NCBI GenBank assembly: GCA_022819985.1
Contig: JAJEGH010000008.1
Span: forward strand, 62,001 to 126,000
Origin: Alphaproteobacteria bacterium
Lineage (GTDB): Bacteria; Pseudomonadota; Alphaproteobacteria; Bin65
Length of the DNA stretch: 64,000 nt
Direction of reading: 5' to 3'
The notes beneath the pieces are model-generated. The model saw only the letters and a program-made list of their open reading frames with translations. It ran no database searches and was not told where the DNA came from. How positions within the stretch are numbered: position 1 is the stretch's first letter; the number at the start of each line of letters is the position of its first letter. This document shows, one piece after another, positions 53,143 to 60,117 of this stretch. Both the position numbers and the translations under genes were made by a program.

Positions 53143-54435
53143 ATGGAACTCTTTCTCGAAATCCTTCCCATCGTCCTGCTGGTGATGCTCTCGGCCTTCT
53201 TCTCCGGGTCCGAGACCGCGATGACGGCGGCCTCGCAGCCCCGGATGCTGGAGCTCGAGCGCCAGGAGGTCGCCGCCGCCGGCATCGTCAACCGGCTGCG
53301 CGCCCGGACCGACCGGCTGATCGGCGCGATCCTGTTCGGCAACAATCTGGTGAACATCCTGGCGTCGGCGCTGGCGACGAGCCTGTTCATCGACCGGTTC
53401 GGCCAGAACGGCGTGTTCTACGCGACCGCCGTGATGACCCTGCTGGTGCTGATCTTCGCCGAGGTGATGCCCAAGGCCTACGCCATCAACCATGCCGACA
53501 GCACGGCCCTGCGCCTCGCGCCGGTGCTGCGCGCCGTGGTGTCGGTGCTGGCGCCGGCCGCACAGGCGATCCAGCTTGTCGTCGAGGGGACCTTCCGGCT
53601 GTTCGGCGTCCGGCTCGAGAACACGCTCCCGCCCGCCGTCAGCGAGGAGGAGCTGCGCGGCGCGATCCGGATGCACGCCGCGCCGGAACCGGACCCGGAG
53701 GTCGACGCCGAGCGCGAAATGCTGTCGAGCATCCTCGACCTGGGCGACATCGAGGTCGAAGAGATCATGACCCACCGCTCCGGCGTGGCGATGATCGACG
53801 CCGACCGGCCGCCGCCCCAGGTCGTGAAGGAAGTGCTGGCGAGCCCCCATACCCGCCTGCCGGTGTACAAGGGCGATCCGGACAATATCGTCGGCGTCCT
53901 GCACGCCAAGGACCTGCTGCGCGCGGTGCAGCGGGCCGGCGGCGACGTCGAGAAGCTGAAGATCCGCAAGATCGCCGCCGCGCCCTGGTTCATTCCGGAA
54001 TCGACCACCCTGCTCGACCAGCTGCACGCCTTCCGCCAGCGGCGCGAGCATTTCGCCACGGTGGTCGACGAATACGGCGCCTTCATGGGCATCGTCACGC
54101 TGGAGGACATTCTGGAGGAGATCGTCGGCGACATCTCCGACGAGCACGACCGCACGGTCGCCGGCGTGCGCGCCGGGCGCGACGGAACGCTGGTCGTCAA
54201 CGGCGACGTGACGATCCGCGACCTCAACCGGGAATATGGCTGGGACCTGCCCGACGAGCACGCCGCCACCGTCGCCGGCCTGGTGATGCACGAGGCGCGG
54301 CGGATTCCCGAGGTCCGCCAGGTCTTCGCCTTCCACGGCTTCCGCTTCGAGATCCTGCGCCGCCGCGGCCACCGGATCGCGTCGATCCGAATGGCGCAAC
54401 TGGACGAGACCGGAACGGAGCCCGGCGGCGCCTGA
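53143..54435 (+). CDS. CNNM/HlyC-CorC family membrane protein with CBS domains
   Basis: A 430-residue protein of the hemolysin C/CorC family, whose members are implicated in Mg2+ or other cation efflux. The N-terminal DUF21 membrane domain (ILPIVLLVMLSAFFSGSETAMTAASQPRMLELE, NNLVNILASALATSLFI) is followed by a CBS pair (EIMTHRSGVAMIDADRPPPQVVKEVLASPHTRLPVYKGDPDNIVGVLHAKDLL and FATVVDEYGAFMGIVTLEDILEEIVGDISDEHD) and a C-terminal CorC/HlyC transporter-associated domain. It commonly follows aroKB in Rhodospirillales-like genomes. Confidence 0.93.
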   Translation: MELFLEILPIVLLVMLSAFFSGSETAMTAASQPRMLELERQEVAAAGIVNRLRARTDRLIGAILFGNNLVNILASALATSLFIDRFGQNGVFYATAVMTLLVLIFAEVMPKAYAINHADSTALRLAPVLRAVVSVLAPAAQAIQLVVEGTFRLFGVRLENTLPPAVSEEELRGAIRMHAAPEPDPEVDAEREMLSSILDLGDIEVEEIMTHRSGVAMIDADRPPPQVVKEVLASPHTRLPVYKGDPDNIVGVLHAKDLLRAVQRAGGDVEKLKIRKIAAAPWFIPESTTLLDQLHAFRQRREHFATVVDEYGAFMGIVTLEDILEEIVGDISDEHDRTVAGVRAGRDGTLVVNGDVTIRDLNREYGWDLPDEHAATVAGLVMHEARRIPEVRQVFAFHGFRFEILRRRGHRIASIRMAQLDETGTEPGGA

Positions 54436-54595
54436 GCGCCCCGGACGTCTGGGGCCGCCCTGAACCGCCTGGGCCGCCCGGCCGCCCGACTGCCCAACCG
54501 CCGGTCGCGACAAACTCTCCCGTGGCGGCGGGCGAGGCGCCGTCGCACAACAGACCGCCCGGATATTCCGGCTGCCGCAACCGACCGAGCCCGCC

Positions 54596-55168
54596 ATGCC
54601 GCTTTCCGAACCCGCCGCGCGCGAGCCCCTCCACACCCGCGTCATCGAGATGCGCGGCTATATCCGCGACGACGGGCTGTGGGATATCGAAGGCCGCCTG
54701 ACCGACAACAAGAGCTACGGCTTCGACGGCGGCTTCCGCGGCTGGGTCGGGCCGGAGACGCCGGTCCACGACATGCGGCTCCGGCTGACGGTCGACGACG
54801 ATCTGGTCATCCGCGCCTGCGAGGCGTCGACCGACCATCACCCCTATGCGGTCTGTCCGGATATTACGCCGTCCTTCGCCGCGCTGGCCGGCATCCGCAT
54901 CGGCGTCGGCTGGATGCGCGAGGTCCGGCAGCGGGTCGGCGGGCGCAAGGGCTGCACCCATCTCGTCGAGATGCTGGCCCAGCTCGGCACCGTGGCCTAC
55001 CAGACCCATGTCGCCAAGAGCCGGGTGAAGGGGCGGCGCAAACCGGACCCCGAACCGGATCGGGACCGGCCCCGGCGCAAGCCGCTGGCGATCGACACCT
55101 GCCACGCCATGACGAGCGACGGCCCGGTCGTTAAATCGCTGTTTCCGGACTTTTACACCGGGGACTGA
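54596..55168 (+). CDS. DUF2889 family protein
   Basis: A 190-residue cytosolic protein matching the DUF2889 pattern: HTRVIEMRGYIRDDGLWDIEGRLTDNKSY at the N terminus, VHDMRLRLTVDDDLVIRACEASTDHHPYAVCPDI in the middle and GCTHLVEMLAQLGTVAYQT with a conserved Cys-Thr-His near the C terminus. The conserved Cys and His hint at a metal site or catalysis, but no function is established to my knowledge. It sits between the CBS-domain gene and the phasin promoter. Confidence 0.88.
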   Translation: MPLSEPAAREPLHTRVIEMRGYIRDDGLWDIEGRLTDNKSYGFDGGFRGWVGPETPVHDMRLRLTVDDDLVIRACEASTDHHPYAVCPDITPSFAALAGIRIGVGWMREVRQRVGGRKGCTHLVEMLAQLGTVAYQTHVAKSRVKGRRKPDPEPDRDRPRRKPLAIDTCHAMTSDGPVVKSLFPDFYTGD

Positions 55169-55210
55169 GGGCCCGGCGAAACCCCGGCCGGCGGCGCCCG
55201 GAAGCGGGAA

Positions 55211-55286
55211 TTGTGCGCTGCACAAAAAATTCCTTGACATTGTTGCGGCGCGGCATATATGTCGGCGTGCATGATGCAGCGCACAA
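55211..55286 (+). promoter_or_regulatory. Phasin promoter flanked by inverted TGC-rich operator sites
   Basis: TTGACA (55234-55239), a 16-nt spacer and TATATG (55256-55261) give a strong promoter. TTGTGCGCTGCACAA (55211-55225) lies upstream of the -35, and TGCAGCGCACAA (55275-55286), the exact reverse complement of the first 12 bases, lies just downstream of the start. This fits repression by PhaR, the regulator of phasin genes in PHA-storing alphaproteobacteria (inference). Confidence 0.7.
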
Positions 55287-55364
55287 CAATCCTGCTGCAC
55301 CGCAACAGGGCACCGTAACAGGCCGGTGCGCCGCACCCGGAAACCCGAACAGGAAGACAAAGCC

Positions 55365-55943
55365 ATGACCGCAAGGACCGCGAAAAAGGCCGAAGCCAAG
55401 GACTTCGCCAAGGCCGGCGTCGAGCAGATCGAAGCCGCCGTCAAGTCCGGCCAGGAAAACGCCGAGAAGGCCTTCAAGGCCGGCAAGGAGAATGTCGACA
55501 AGGCCTACCAGGCCGGCGCCGATGCGCTGAGCGAGAATGTCGACAAGTTCTACGCCGCCGCCAAGGAGCAATACGCCAAGGTGTGGCCGACCATGGCCCC
55601 GAAGATCGACGAGGTCGCCGACTGGAACAAGGGCAACCTGGACGCCCTGTTCGCCGCCAGCGAGATCGCCAAGAAGGGCGCCGAATCGATGGCCGAAGAG
55701 CTGGCCGCGTTCAACCAGGCAGCGATGGCGGACGCCGCCGCTGCGGCCAAGGACCTGCTCGCCGTCAAGTCCTATCCGGAGCTCGTGCAGAAGCAGACCG
55801 AATCGGTGCGCAGCGCGTTCGACAGGATGGTTGCCGAGTCGACCAAAATCTCGGAAATGTCGGCCAGCCTGGCGAACGAGGTCTCCGAGCCGCTGCAGGC
55901 CCGCTGGGCCAAGGTGAACGAGGCCTTCCGCCCCGCAGCGTAA
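55365..55943 (+). CDS. phaP: Phasin family protein
   Basis: A 192-residue amphipathic helical protein that coats polyhydroxyalkanoate granules. The start at 55365 (MTARTAKKAEAKDFAKAGVEQIEAAVKSGQENAEKAFKAG) follows a Lys-rich leader. The core has VDKAYQAGADALSENVDKFYAAAKEQYAKVWPTMAPKIDEVADWNKGNLDALFAASEIAKKGAESMAEELAAFNQAAM, typical of phasin_2. The strong promoter, paired operator-like sites and an intrinsic terminator make it a well-bounded, highly expressed single-gene unit. PHA synthase is not in the window. Confidence 0.93.
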   Translation: MTARTAKKAEAKDFAKAGVEQIEAAVKSGQENAEKAFKAGKENVDKAYQAGADALSENVDKFYAAAKEQYAKVWPTMAPKIDEVADWNKGNLDALFAASEIAKKGAESMAEELAAFNQAAMADAAAAAKDLLAVKSYPELVQKQTESVRSAFDRMVAESTKISEMSASLANEVSEPLQARWAKVNEAFRPAA

Positions 55944-56004
55944 CCCGCCGCCTGAATTTCCCACCCCTCCGCGCGGCCGTCCCCCTCCCCGGACGCGCGA
56001 AACG

Positions 56005-56036
56005 AGGCCCGGAGCGCCGCTCCGGGCCTTATTTTG
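56005..56036 (+). terminator. Intrinsic terminator of the phasin gene
   Basis: AGGCCCGGAGC (56005-56015), loop GCC, GCTCCGGGCCT (56019-56029), followed by TATTTTG. The 11-bp stem is perfect. It lies 60 bp after the phasin stop. Confidence 0.85.
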
Positions 56037-56119
56037 TGCGGTTCAATCGGAAAGCGGCCGGTGCGGCGCCTGCTCGACGGTACGGCCGCGCTGGCGCTTC
56101 GGCCCGGCGGCAGGCTTCA

Positions 56120-56359
56120 TCACTTCGCAGGCTCCTTGTGGCGGTCCATTACAGCGTTCCGCAACGTCTCGACCATGCCTTCGAGGCGGGCGACGCGCTC
56201 GGACAATCCGCGGATATCGCGGTCCAGATTGCGTACGTCACCCTGCAACCGCCACAGGAATCCCAAAACGCCCAGCAGCAAAAGCGCTACGGTGACCCAT
56301 TCGGTCGAAAAGCTCACGATCCGCCGCCCTTTCTTCGCCGGAACACAATCGGCAGGCAT
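56120..56359 (-). CDS. Small membrane-anchored coiled-coil protein
   Basis: A 79-residue protein from ATG 56359, or 65 residues from GTG 56317 (VSFSTEWVTVALLLLGVLGFLW), which has a better ribosome-binding sequence. One transmembrane helix is followed by a heptad-patterned coiled coil (RLQGDVRNLDRDIRGLSERVARLEGMVETLRNAVMDRH). Similar short membrane-anchored coils occur widely in alphaproteobacteria with no assigned function. It lies 102 bp downstream of the aminotransferase on the same strand. Confidence 0.65.
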   Translation of the reverse strand: MPADCVPAKKGRRIVSFSTEWVTVALLLLGVLGFLWRLQGDVRNLDRDIRGLSERVARLEGMVETLRNAVMDRHKEPAK

Positions 56360-56461
56360 TGCACCCGCAACACGAGCGACCCAGCCTATATAATGTATCG
56401 ATTAAACGCAAGAACCTGTACCGCGCCATGACCGCGCGCTCTCCCCGCCCGGCTCCCCGCC

Positions 56462-57352
56462 TCAGCCCGCCGGGCGCAGGGGCGAGGGCTGGCTCCGCGC
56501 CCAGTCGAAATAGAGCTGGCGCGCCTGGCGGTAGACCGGGCCGGGCTGCATGTCCCGGTCCTCCACCCGGGTGCAGGGCAGCACCTTGCCGTAGTTGCCG
56601 CTGGAGAAGACCTCGTCTGCGGCCTTCACATCCTCGAAGGTCACCCGCCGTTCCTCCACGGCGACGCCGGCCTCGCGCAGCAGCGCGATAACCCGCAGCC
56701 GGGTGATGCCGGCCAGGAAGGTGCCGTTGGCCGCCGGCGTCACCGCCACCCCGTCGCGCACCAGGAACAGGTTGGCCGTGGCGAACTCGGCGACATTGCC
56801 GTTGCCGTCGAGCACGATGGCGTTGTCGAAGCCCTTGTCGAGCGCTTCGGCGAGGCAGCGCGCCACGTTCGGATAGAGCGCGCCGGCCTTGGCCTCGGTC
56901 GGCGCCGTCTCCGGCGACGGCCGGCGGAACCGGGTGAGGCAGGCGGAAAAACCGGTCGGCTCGGGCAGGTCCATAACCTCGAGCACCAGCGCGAATTCGG
57001 TGCTGTCGGGATCCGGAATGACGAAGCCGGCGCCGGCGAAGAACATCGGCCGGATATAGAGCGAGCGGTCCCGGGCGAAGCGTTCGATGCCCTCCCACGC
57101 CAGGGCGGCGATCTCCTCGGCCGACTTGATCGCCCGGAGGCCGAACTGCCCGGCGGACTCCACGACGCGGCGGCAGTGCAGGTCGAGGTCCGGCGCGACG
57201 CCGTCGAAATAGCGCGCGCCGTCGAAGACGCTGGAGGCCAGCCAGGAGCCGGGGCCGATCGCGTCCATGACCTTGACCGGCTTGTCGTGCCATTCGCCGT
57301 CATACCATGTCCAGGCCGTGCCGGACGGGTCCTTCTGGATATTCTGGGGCAT
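56462..57352 (-). CDS. Branched-chain amino acid aminotransferase-like class IV PLP enzyme
   Basis: A 296-residue fold-type IV aminotransferase. Visible features: WTWYDGEWHDKPVKVMDAIGPGSWLASSVFDGARYF near the N terminus, the Lys region EAKAGALYPNVARCLAEALDKGFDNAIVLDGNGNVAEFATANLFLVRDG that anchors PLP and phosphate, and TFLAGITRLRVIALLREAGVAVEERRV. IlvE-type transamination of Val/Leu/Ile is the likely role, although D-amino-acid aminotransferases are close relatives. Repeat A begins 28 bp upstream of its start, so its promoter lies in or beyond the repeat. Confidence 0.87.
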   Translation of the reverse strand: MPQNIQKDPSGTAWTWYDGEWHDKPVKVMDAIGPGSWLASSVFDGARYFDGVAPDLDLHCRRVVESAGQFGLRAIKSAEEIAALAWEGIERFARDRSLYIRPMFFAGAGFVIPDPDSTEFALVLEVMDLPEPTGFSACLTRFRRPSPETAPTEAKAGALYPNVARCLAEALDKGFDNAIVLDGNGNVAEFATANLFLVRDGVAVTPAANGTFLAGITRLRVIALLREAGVAVEERRVTFEDVKAADEVFSSGNYGKVLPCTRVEDRDMQPGPVYRQARQLYFDWARSQPSPLRPAG

Positions 57353-57379
57353 GTCGTGTCCGCAATTCGAGGACGCTCT

Positions 57380-57553
57380 CTCGATACGCCCCGCCCTTCG
57401 ATACGCCCCGGCCGGGGGCCGGGGCTACTCAGGATGAGGAAGAGCGGTGTTGAGGCTTTCCAAACAAATTCCTCATCCCGAGCAGGCGCGTCAGCGCCGT
57501 ATCCGGGGGCCGTATCGAGGGGGCCGTATCGAGAGGGCCGTATCGAGGGGCCG
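57380..57553. repeat. Dispersed mosaic repeat A, copy 2
   Basis: It shares with copy 1 (46159-46384) the blocks GGGGCTACTCAGGATGAGGA (from 57421) and CCTCATCCCGAG-(C/T)-AGGCGCGTCAGCGCC (57471-57498), and then CCGTATCGAGGG-type units in place of the 39-bp array. It lies between the aminotransferase start and the truncated vapC. Confidence 0.85.
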
Positions 57554-57626
57554 GCACCCTAGCACCCGTTATCCGCGCTTTGCGAGTCCGATCGCCGCGC
57601 CGCCGTTGCGCCGATCGGTTATCGAT

Positions 57627-57722
57627 TCAGTTATCGACCGACGCCGCCACGCGATCCCGCACGGCCGGGTCGCCGTTCGGCCGAAGCATGCGAATCCAGC
57701 TCGACGTGTCGATCGGGATCAA
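57627..57722 (-). pseudogene. Truncated vapC (PIN-domain N terminus only)
   Basis: Starting at TTG 57722, three bases after the vapB stop, the minus strand reads LIPIDTSSWIRMLRPNGDPAVRDRVAASVDN and stops at 57627. This is the first strand and helix of a PIN toxin (usual form: IDTSSWIxxLRxxGDPAVRxRV), but about 100 residues with the other catalytic acids are missing. Repeat A lies just downstream, so loss of the 3' part may be linked to it. Confidence 0.75.
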
Positions 57723-57725
57723 CGA

Positions 57726-57929
57726 TCACGCACTGCGGCGTTGGGCCTGAAGCTCTTCCGGTGCAATCAGATTCTTGCAGGTCCCGGCATAGCCGGCCAG
57801 TTCGGCCATGCGCATGCGGCGGTTGAAATCCGCGATGGCGCCGACCACGGCCTCGCGCTTGGTCCGCGCCCCCGTGAACCGGATGGCGTCCTCAAGTTCG
57901 CGATCCGGAATATCGACAGTCGTTTTCAT
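57726..57929 (-). CDS. vapB: VapB-family antitoxin (orphan)
   Basis: A 67-residue antitoxin starting at 57929: MKTTVDIPDRELEDAIRFTGARTKREAVVGAIADFNRRMRMAELAGYAGTCKNLIAPEELQAQRRSA. The N-terminal ribbon-helix-helix (TVDIPDRELEDAIRFTGARTKREAVVGAIADFNRR) binds DNA; the C-terminal tail would bind the toxin. The adjacent toxin gene is only a 31-codon remnant, so this antitoxin is orphaned. A perfect palindrome in its promoter is retained. Confidence 0.88.
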   Translation of the reverse strand: MKTTVDIPDRELEDAIRFTGARTKREAVVGAIADFNRRMRMAELAGYAGTCKNLIAPEELQAQRRSA

Positions 57930-57950
57930 GCCGCAAGAATAAGCGTTTTT

Positions 57951-57965
57951 TTGAAGACACTTCAA
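57951..57965. promoter_or_regulatory. Palindromic operator and promoter of the orphan vapB
   Basis: TTGAAG (57951-57956), ACA, CTTCAA (57960-57965): a perfect palindrome. On the minus strand its TTGAAG half is also a -35, with a 17-nt spacer to TTATTC, so repressor binding would block the promoter. It lies 22 bp upstream of vapB. Confidence 0.55.
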
Positions 57966-58018
57966 TATCCGCAGCGCACACGGGGCATACGGTCGGCCCC
58001 ACCTCCCCAACGGCCGCC

Positions 58019-58651
58019 CTACTGGCTCGCCCAGACGATGCGGTGGATGAACTCGATCTCGTCGCGCTCCAGGATGCGGTCGTCGTGCGCGCGGTTGATC
58101 GACAGCAGCTCGACCCGGCTCGCGGTCATGCGCTGGACCTCCTTGGCCATGACCTCGCCGCCGGCCGTCCGGGCGACGACCCGGTCGCCGCGGCGCACGC
58201 TGGCGCGCGGCGAAACCACGATGCGGTCGCCGTCGCGATAGACGGGCTCCATGCTGTGGCCGGAAATCTCCAGCGCGTAGGCGTGCGCGTCGCCGAGGTC
58301 GGGGAAATCGACCTCGTCCCAGCCGGCGCCGGTCGGGTAGCCGGCATCGTCGAAATAGCCCTCGTCGCCGGCCTGGGCATGGCCGATCAGCGGAACCCGC
58401 CGCACCGGCACCGCGCCGTCCTCGCCGTAGAGCAGCACCGTGAATTCCTCGACCGACGCGCCGGTCGCCTTGAGGACTTTCGAGACGCTCTCGGTCGAGG
58501 GCCAGCGCTGCCGGCCGTTCGGCATGATCCGCTTGCTCTTGTTGAAGGTCGTCGGATCGAGTCCGGCGCGGCGCGCCAGCCCGGACGCCGACATGTCGTA
58601 TCTCTTTGCCAGCCGGTCGATCGCGTCCCAGACGGCGTTGTGGGTCAACAT
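58019..58651 (-). CDS. S24-family (LexA/CI-like) HTH repressor
   Basis: A 210-residue regulator starting at 58651 (MLTHNAVWDAIDRLAKRYDMSASGLARRAGLDPTTFNKSKR). The N-terminal HTH is followed by an S24 peptidase-like domain with HAQAGDEGYF (Ala-Gly region), catalytic Ser in EISGHSMEPVYRDGDRIVV and Lys in GGEVMAKEVQRM. Such proteins self-cleave or respond to DNA damage. Close relatives are conserved chromosomal regulators in alphaproteobacteria, so it need not be a phage repressor, although phage head genes follow divergently. A palindrome overlaps its putative -10. Confidence 0.9.
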   Translation of the reverse strand: MLTHNAVWDAIDRLAKRYDMSASGLARRAGLDPTTFNKSKRIMPNGRQRWPSTESVSKVLKATGASVEEFTVLLYGEDGAVPVRRVPLIGHAQAGDEGYFDDAGYPTGAGWDEVDFPDLGDAHAYALEISGHSMEPVYRDGDRIVVSPRASVRRGDRVVARTAGGEVMAKEVQRMTASRVELLSINRAHDDRILERDEIEFIHRIVWASQ

Positions 58652-58757
58652 GCTCCTGCCTCCCGAAGGAATGTGCGAACGCCGGCGGGGCCCGGCCGGC
58701 CCGCGCCTGCGCGCTGCGCCGCCCGGCGGCCCTCCGCCGGACCGCTTCGTGTAGGAA

Positions 58758-58771
58758 ACATTATATAATGT
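58758..58771. promoter_or_regulatory. 14-bp palindrome overlapping the repressor -10 region
   Basis: ACATTATATAATGT is a perfect palindrome that contains TATAAT on both strands. It lies 107 bp upstream of the S24 repressor start. It could be a repressor operator placed on its own promoter. The matching -35 on the minus strand is weak. Confidence 0.5.
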
Positions 58772-58856
58772 CTGCCGTAAATCCAGAAAATCAAGCAAAT
58801 TTGGAACGAAGGTCGGCGTTTCCGCGCCCGCATATAAAATTTTGTGAAAAATAGCC

Positions 58857-58885
58857 TTGTAAATCGAACAAACAACGAATATATG
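58857..58885 (+). promoter_or_regulatory. Candidate promoter for the gene at 58913
   Basis: TTGTAA (58857-58862), a 17-nt spacer and TATATG (58880-58885), followed by a strong GGAGGAG ribosome-binding site at 58898-58904 and ATG at 58913. The segment is AT-rich compared with flanking coding sequence. Confidence 0.55.
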
Positions 58886-58912
58886 GCGGCGGTCGCTGGA
58901 GGAGACCGACCG

Positions 58913-59290
58913 ATGAAAAGACCGAAATTCGCCCACAGGTCCGGCCGCAGGGCGGCCGACGCCGAAACCGCCGAGCCGTTCGATACGGCCGAAGAGGCCT
59001 GGCTCTGGGCCATGAGCTGCCTGGTCGCCCGGGAGGACGGCGCCCGCTTCGTCGCCGGACTGGGGCTGCAGGAGCGGCCCTGCTCGCCGGACGACCTGAT
59101 CGTCTCGGCCGAACGGATGGGCGCGTCCGGCCGGCTGAAGCCGCCGCATCTGCAGGTCCTCGCCGGCTACGGCCGCCGCCTGCTCGCGCCCGACCGCCGG
59201 ACGCGCGGCGAACGGAAGGCGGCGCGCCTGTGGGACGAGGCGCTCGACCTGCTGACCACCGTGTGGCGGCGCAAGGGCATCGTCGCATGA
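58913..59290 (+). CDS. Conserved hypothetical protein of a phage-like module (125 aa)
   Basis: The start at 58913 is fixed by GGAGGAG nine bases upstream; longer versions from 58844 are unlikely. The protein reads PFDTAEEAWLWAMSCLVAREDGARFVAGLGLQERPCSPDDLIVSAERMGASGRLKPPHLQVLAGYGRRLLAP...ARLWDEALDLLTTVWRRKGIVA. I recall similar proteins in alphaproteobacterial genomes next to phage head genes, without a known function. The next gene overlaps by 4 bp. Confidence 0.7.
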   Translation: MKRPKFAHRSGRRAADAETAEPFDTAEEAWLWAMSCLVAREDGARFVAGLGLQERPCSPDDLIVSAERMGASGRLKPPHLQVLAGYGRRLLAPDRRTRGERKAARLWDEALDLLTTVWRRKGIVA

Positions 59291-59892
59291 GGCGGATCCG
59301 CCGCCCCCGCCGCCGCGGCCCGGCTGCGCAGGCCGCCGCCGTCACCGCAGGCGCCGGCGCTGCCGCCCGACCCGATGCCGGTTCCGGTATCGGTGCCGGG
59401 GCCGGTGCCGGGGCCGCGCCGCCGCTCTACCGGGAAGCGCTGGTCGTCTTCTCCGGCAATTCGGATATCTGGTGGCTCGGCTGGCTGAAGGAGGGCTTCC
59501 GCCACTGCTTCATCGCCTTCAACGACGGGCGGCACTGGATCACCCTGGACCCGCTCTCCCACCGCACCGAGGTGGCGGTGCAGGACGTGCCGGCCGATTT
59601 CGACCTGCGCGCCTTCTACGAGGCGCGGGGCCTGCGGTGCGTGACCGCCGCGCTGGCGCCGACCCCGCTGCGCTGCGCGCCGCCCGGCCCGTTCACCTGC
59701 GTCGAGGCGGTCAAGCGGGCGCTCGGCCTGCGCGCGCCCCTGGTCTGGACGCCGCGCCAGCTCCACCGGCGCCTGACCCGGCGTCCCCGGCAGGCCCGGC
59801 AGGCCGCGGACGGGCGGCGGACGGGCGGCGCAGGCTCCGGCCGATGTGGCGGAAACGCAGGGTTTTCCGGCACATCGCAGGGCAGAAACTAG
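59287..59892 (+). CDS. Hypothetical protein with possible permuted papain-like (NlpC/P60-type) core
   Basis: A 201-residue protein starting in the ATGA overlap at 59287. After a basic Ala/Gly-rich leader (residues 1-45) comes LYREALVVFSGNSDIWWLGWLKEGFRHCFIAFNDGRHWITLDPLSHRTEV and, later, PPGPFTCVEAVKRALGLRAPLVWTPRQLHRRL. A His at a strand (FRHCF) preceding a Cys at a helix start (FTCVEAVKRAL) is the order of circularly permuted NlpC/P60 amidases. This is a structural inference; it may instead be non-enzymatic. It sits between the 125-residue gene and the portal module. Confidence 0.6.
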   Translation: MRRIRRPRRRGPAAQAAAVTAGAGAAARPDAGSGIGAGAGAGAAPPLYREALVVFSGNSDIWWLGWLKEGFRHCFIAFNDGRHWITLDPLSHRTEVAVQDVPADFDLRAFYEARGLRCVTAALAPTPLRCAPPGPFTCVEAVKRALGLRAPLVWTPRQLHRRLTRRPRQARQAADGRRTGGAGSGRCGGNAGFSGTSQGRN

Positions 59893-59912
59893 GTATTTAC
59901 GACGATCTCATA

Positions 59913-60024
59913 AAAAAAATCGTATTTTTTTAAAATAATTCCTTGACATGCCGATCCCGGCCGCTTATATGAGGTCCCGTCAACGCCCGAAGTGCGCCCG
60001 CAGCGGCCCACCGGGCGTTTTTTC
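59913..60024 (+). ncRNA. Strong promoter with immediate terminator: candidate short RNA or attenuator
   Basis: AAAAAAAT-CGT-ATTTTTTT (59913-59931) gives an AT-rich upstream element. Then TTGACA (59943-59948), a 17-nt spacer and TATATG (59966-59971) form a near-perfect promoter. Only 12 bp later ACGCCCG (59983-59989) pairs with CGGGCGT (60012-60018), followed by a T-run, an intrinsic terminator. Transcripts would be about 45 nt unless read-through is allowed, after which the head genes follow. Confidence 0.5.
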
Positions 60025-60117
60025 ATGCCCTTCGTGAACCCGTCCCCTGCCGCTCCGGCCGCCCCTCTTTCCGAGTTCCGGGGGGGCCGGGGCGCGCCGT
60101 CGCCTGTGGAGAATGCC

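Noticed and set aside
57447..58241. 264-codon plus-strand frame across repeat A, vapB and the S24 repressor
   Set aside because: It runs antisense through two recognisable genes and a repeat; composition is that of a shadow frame.
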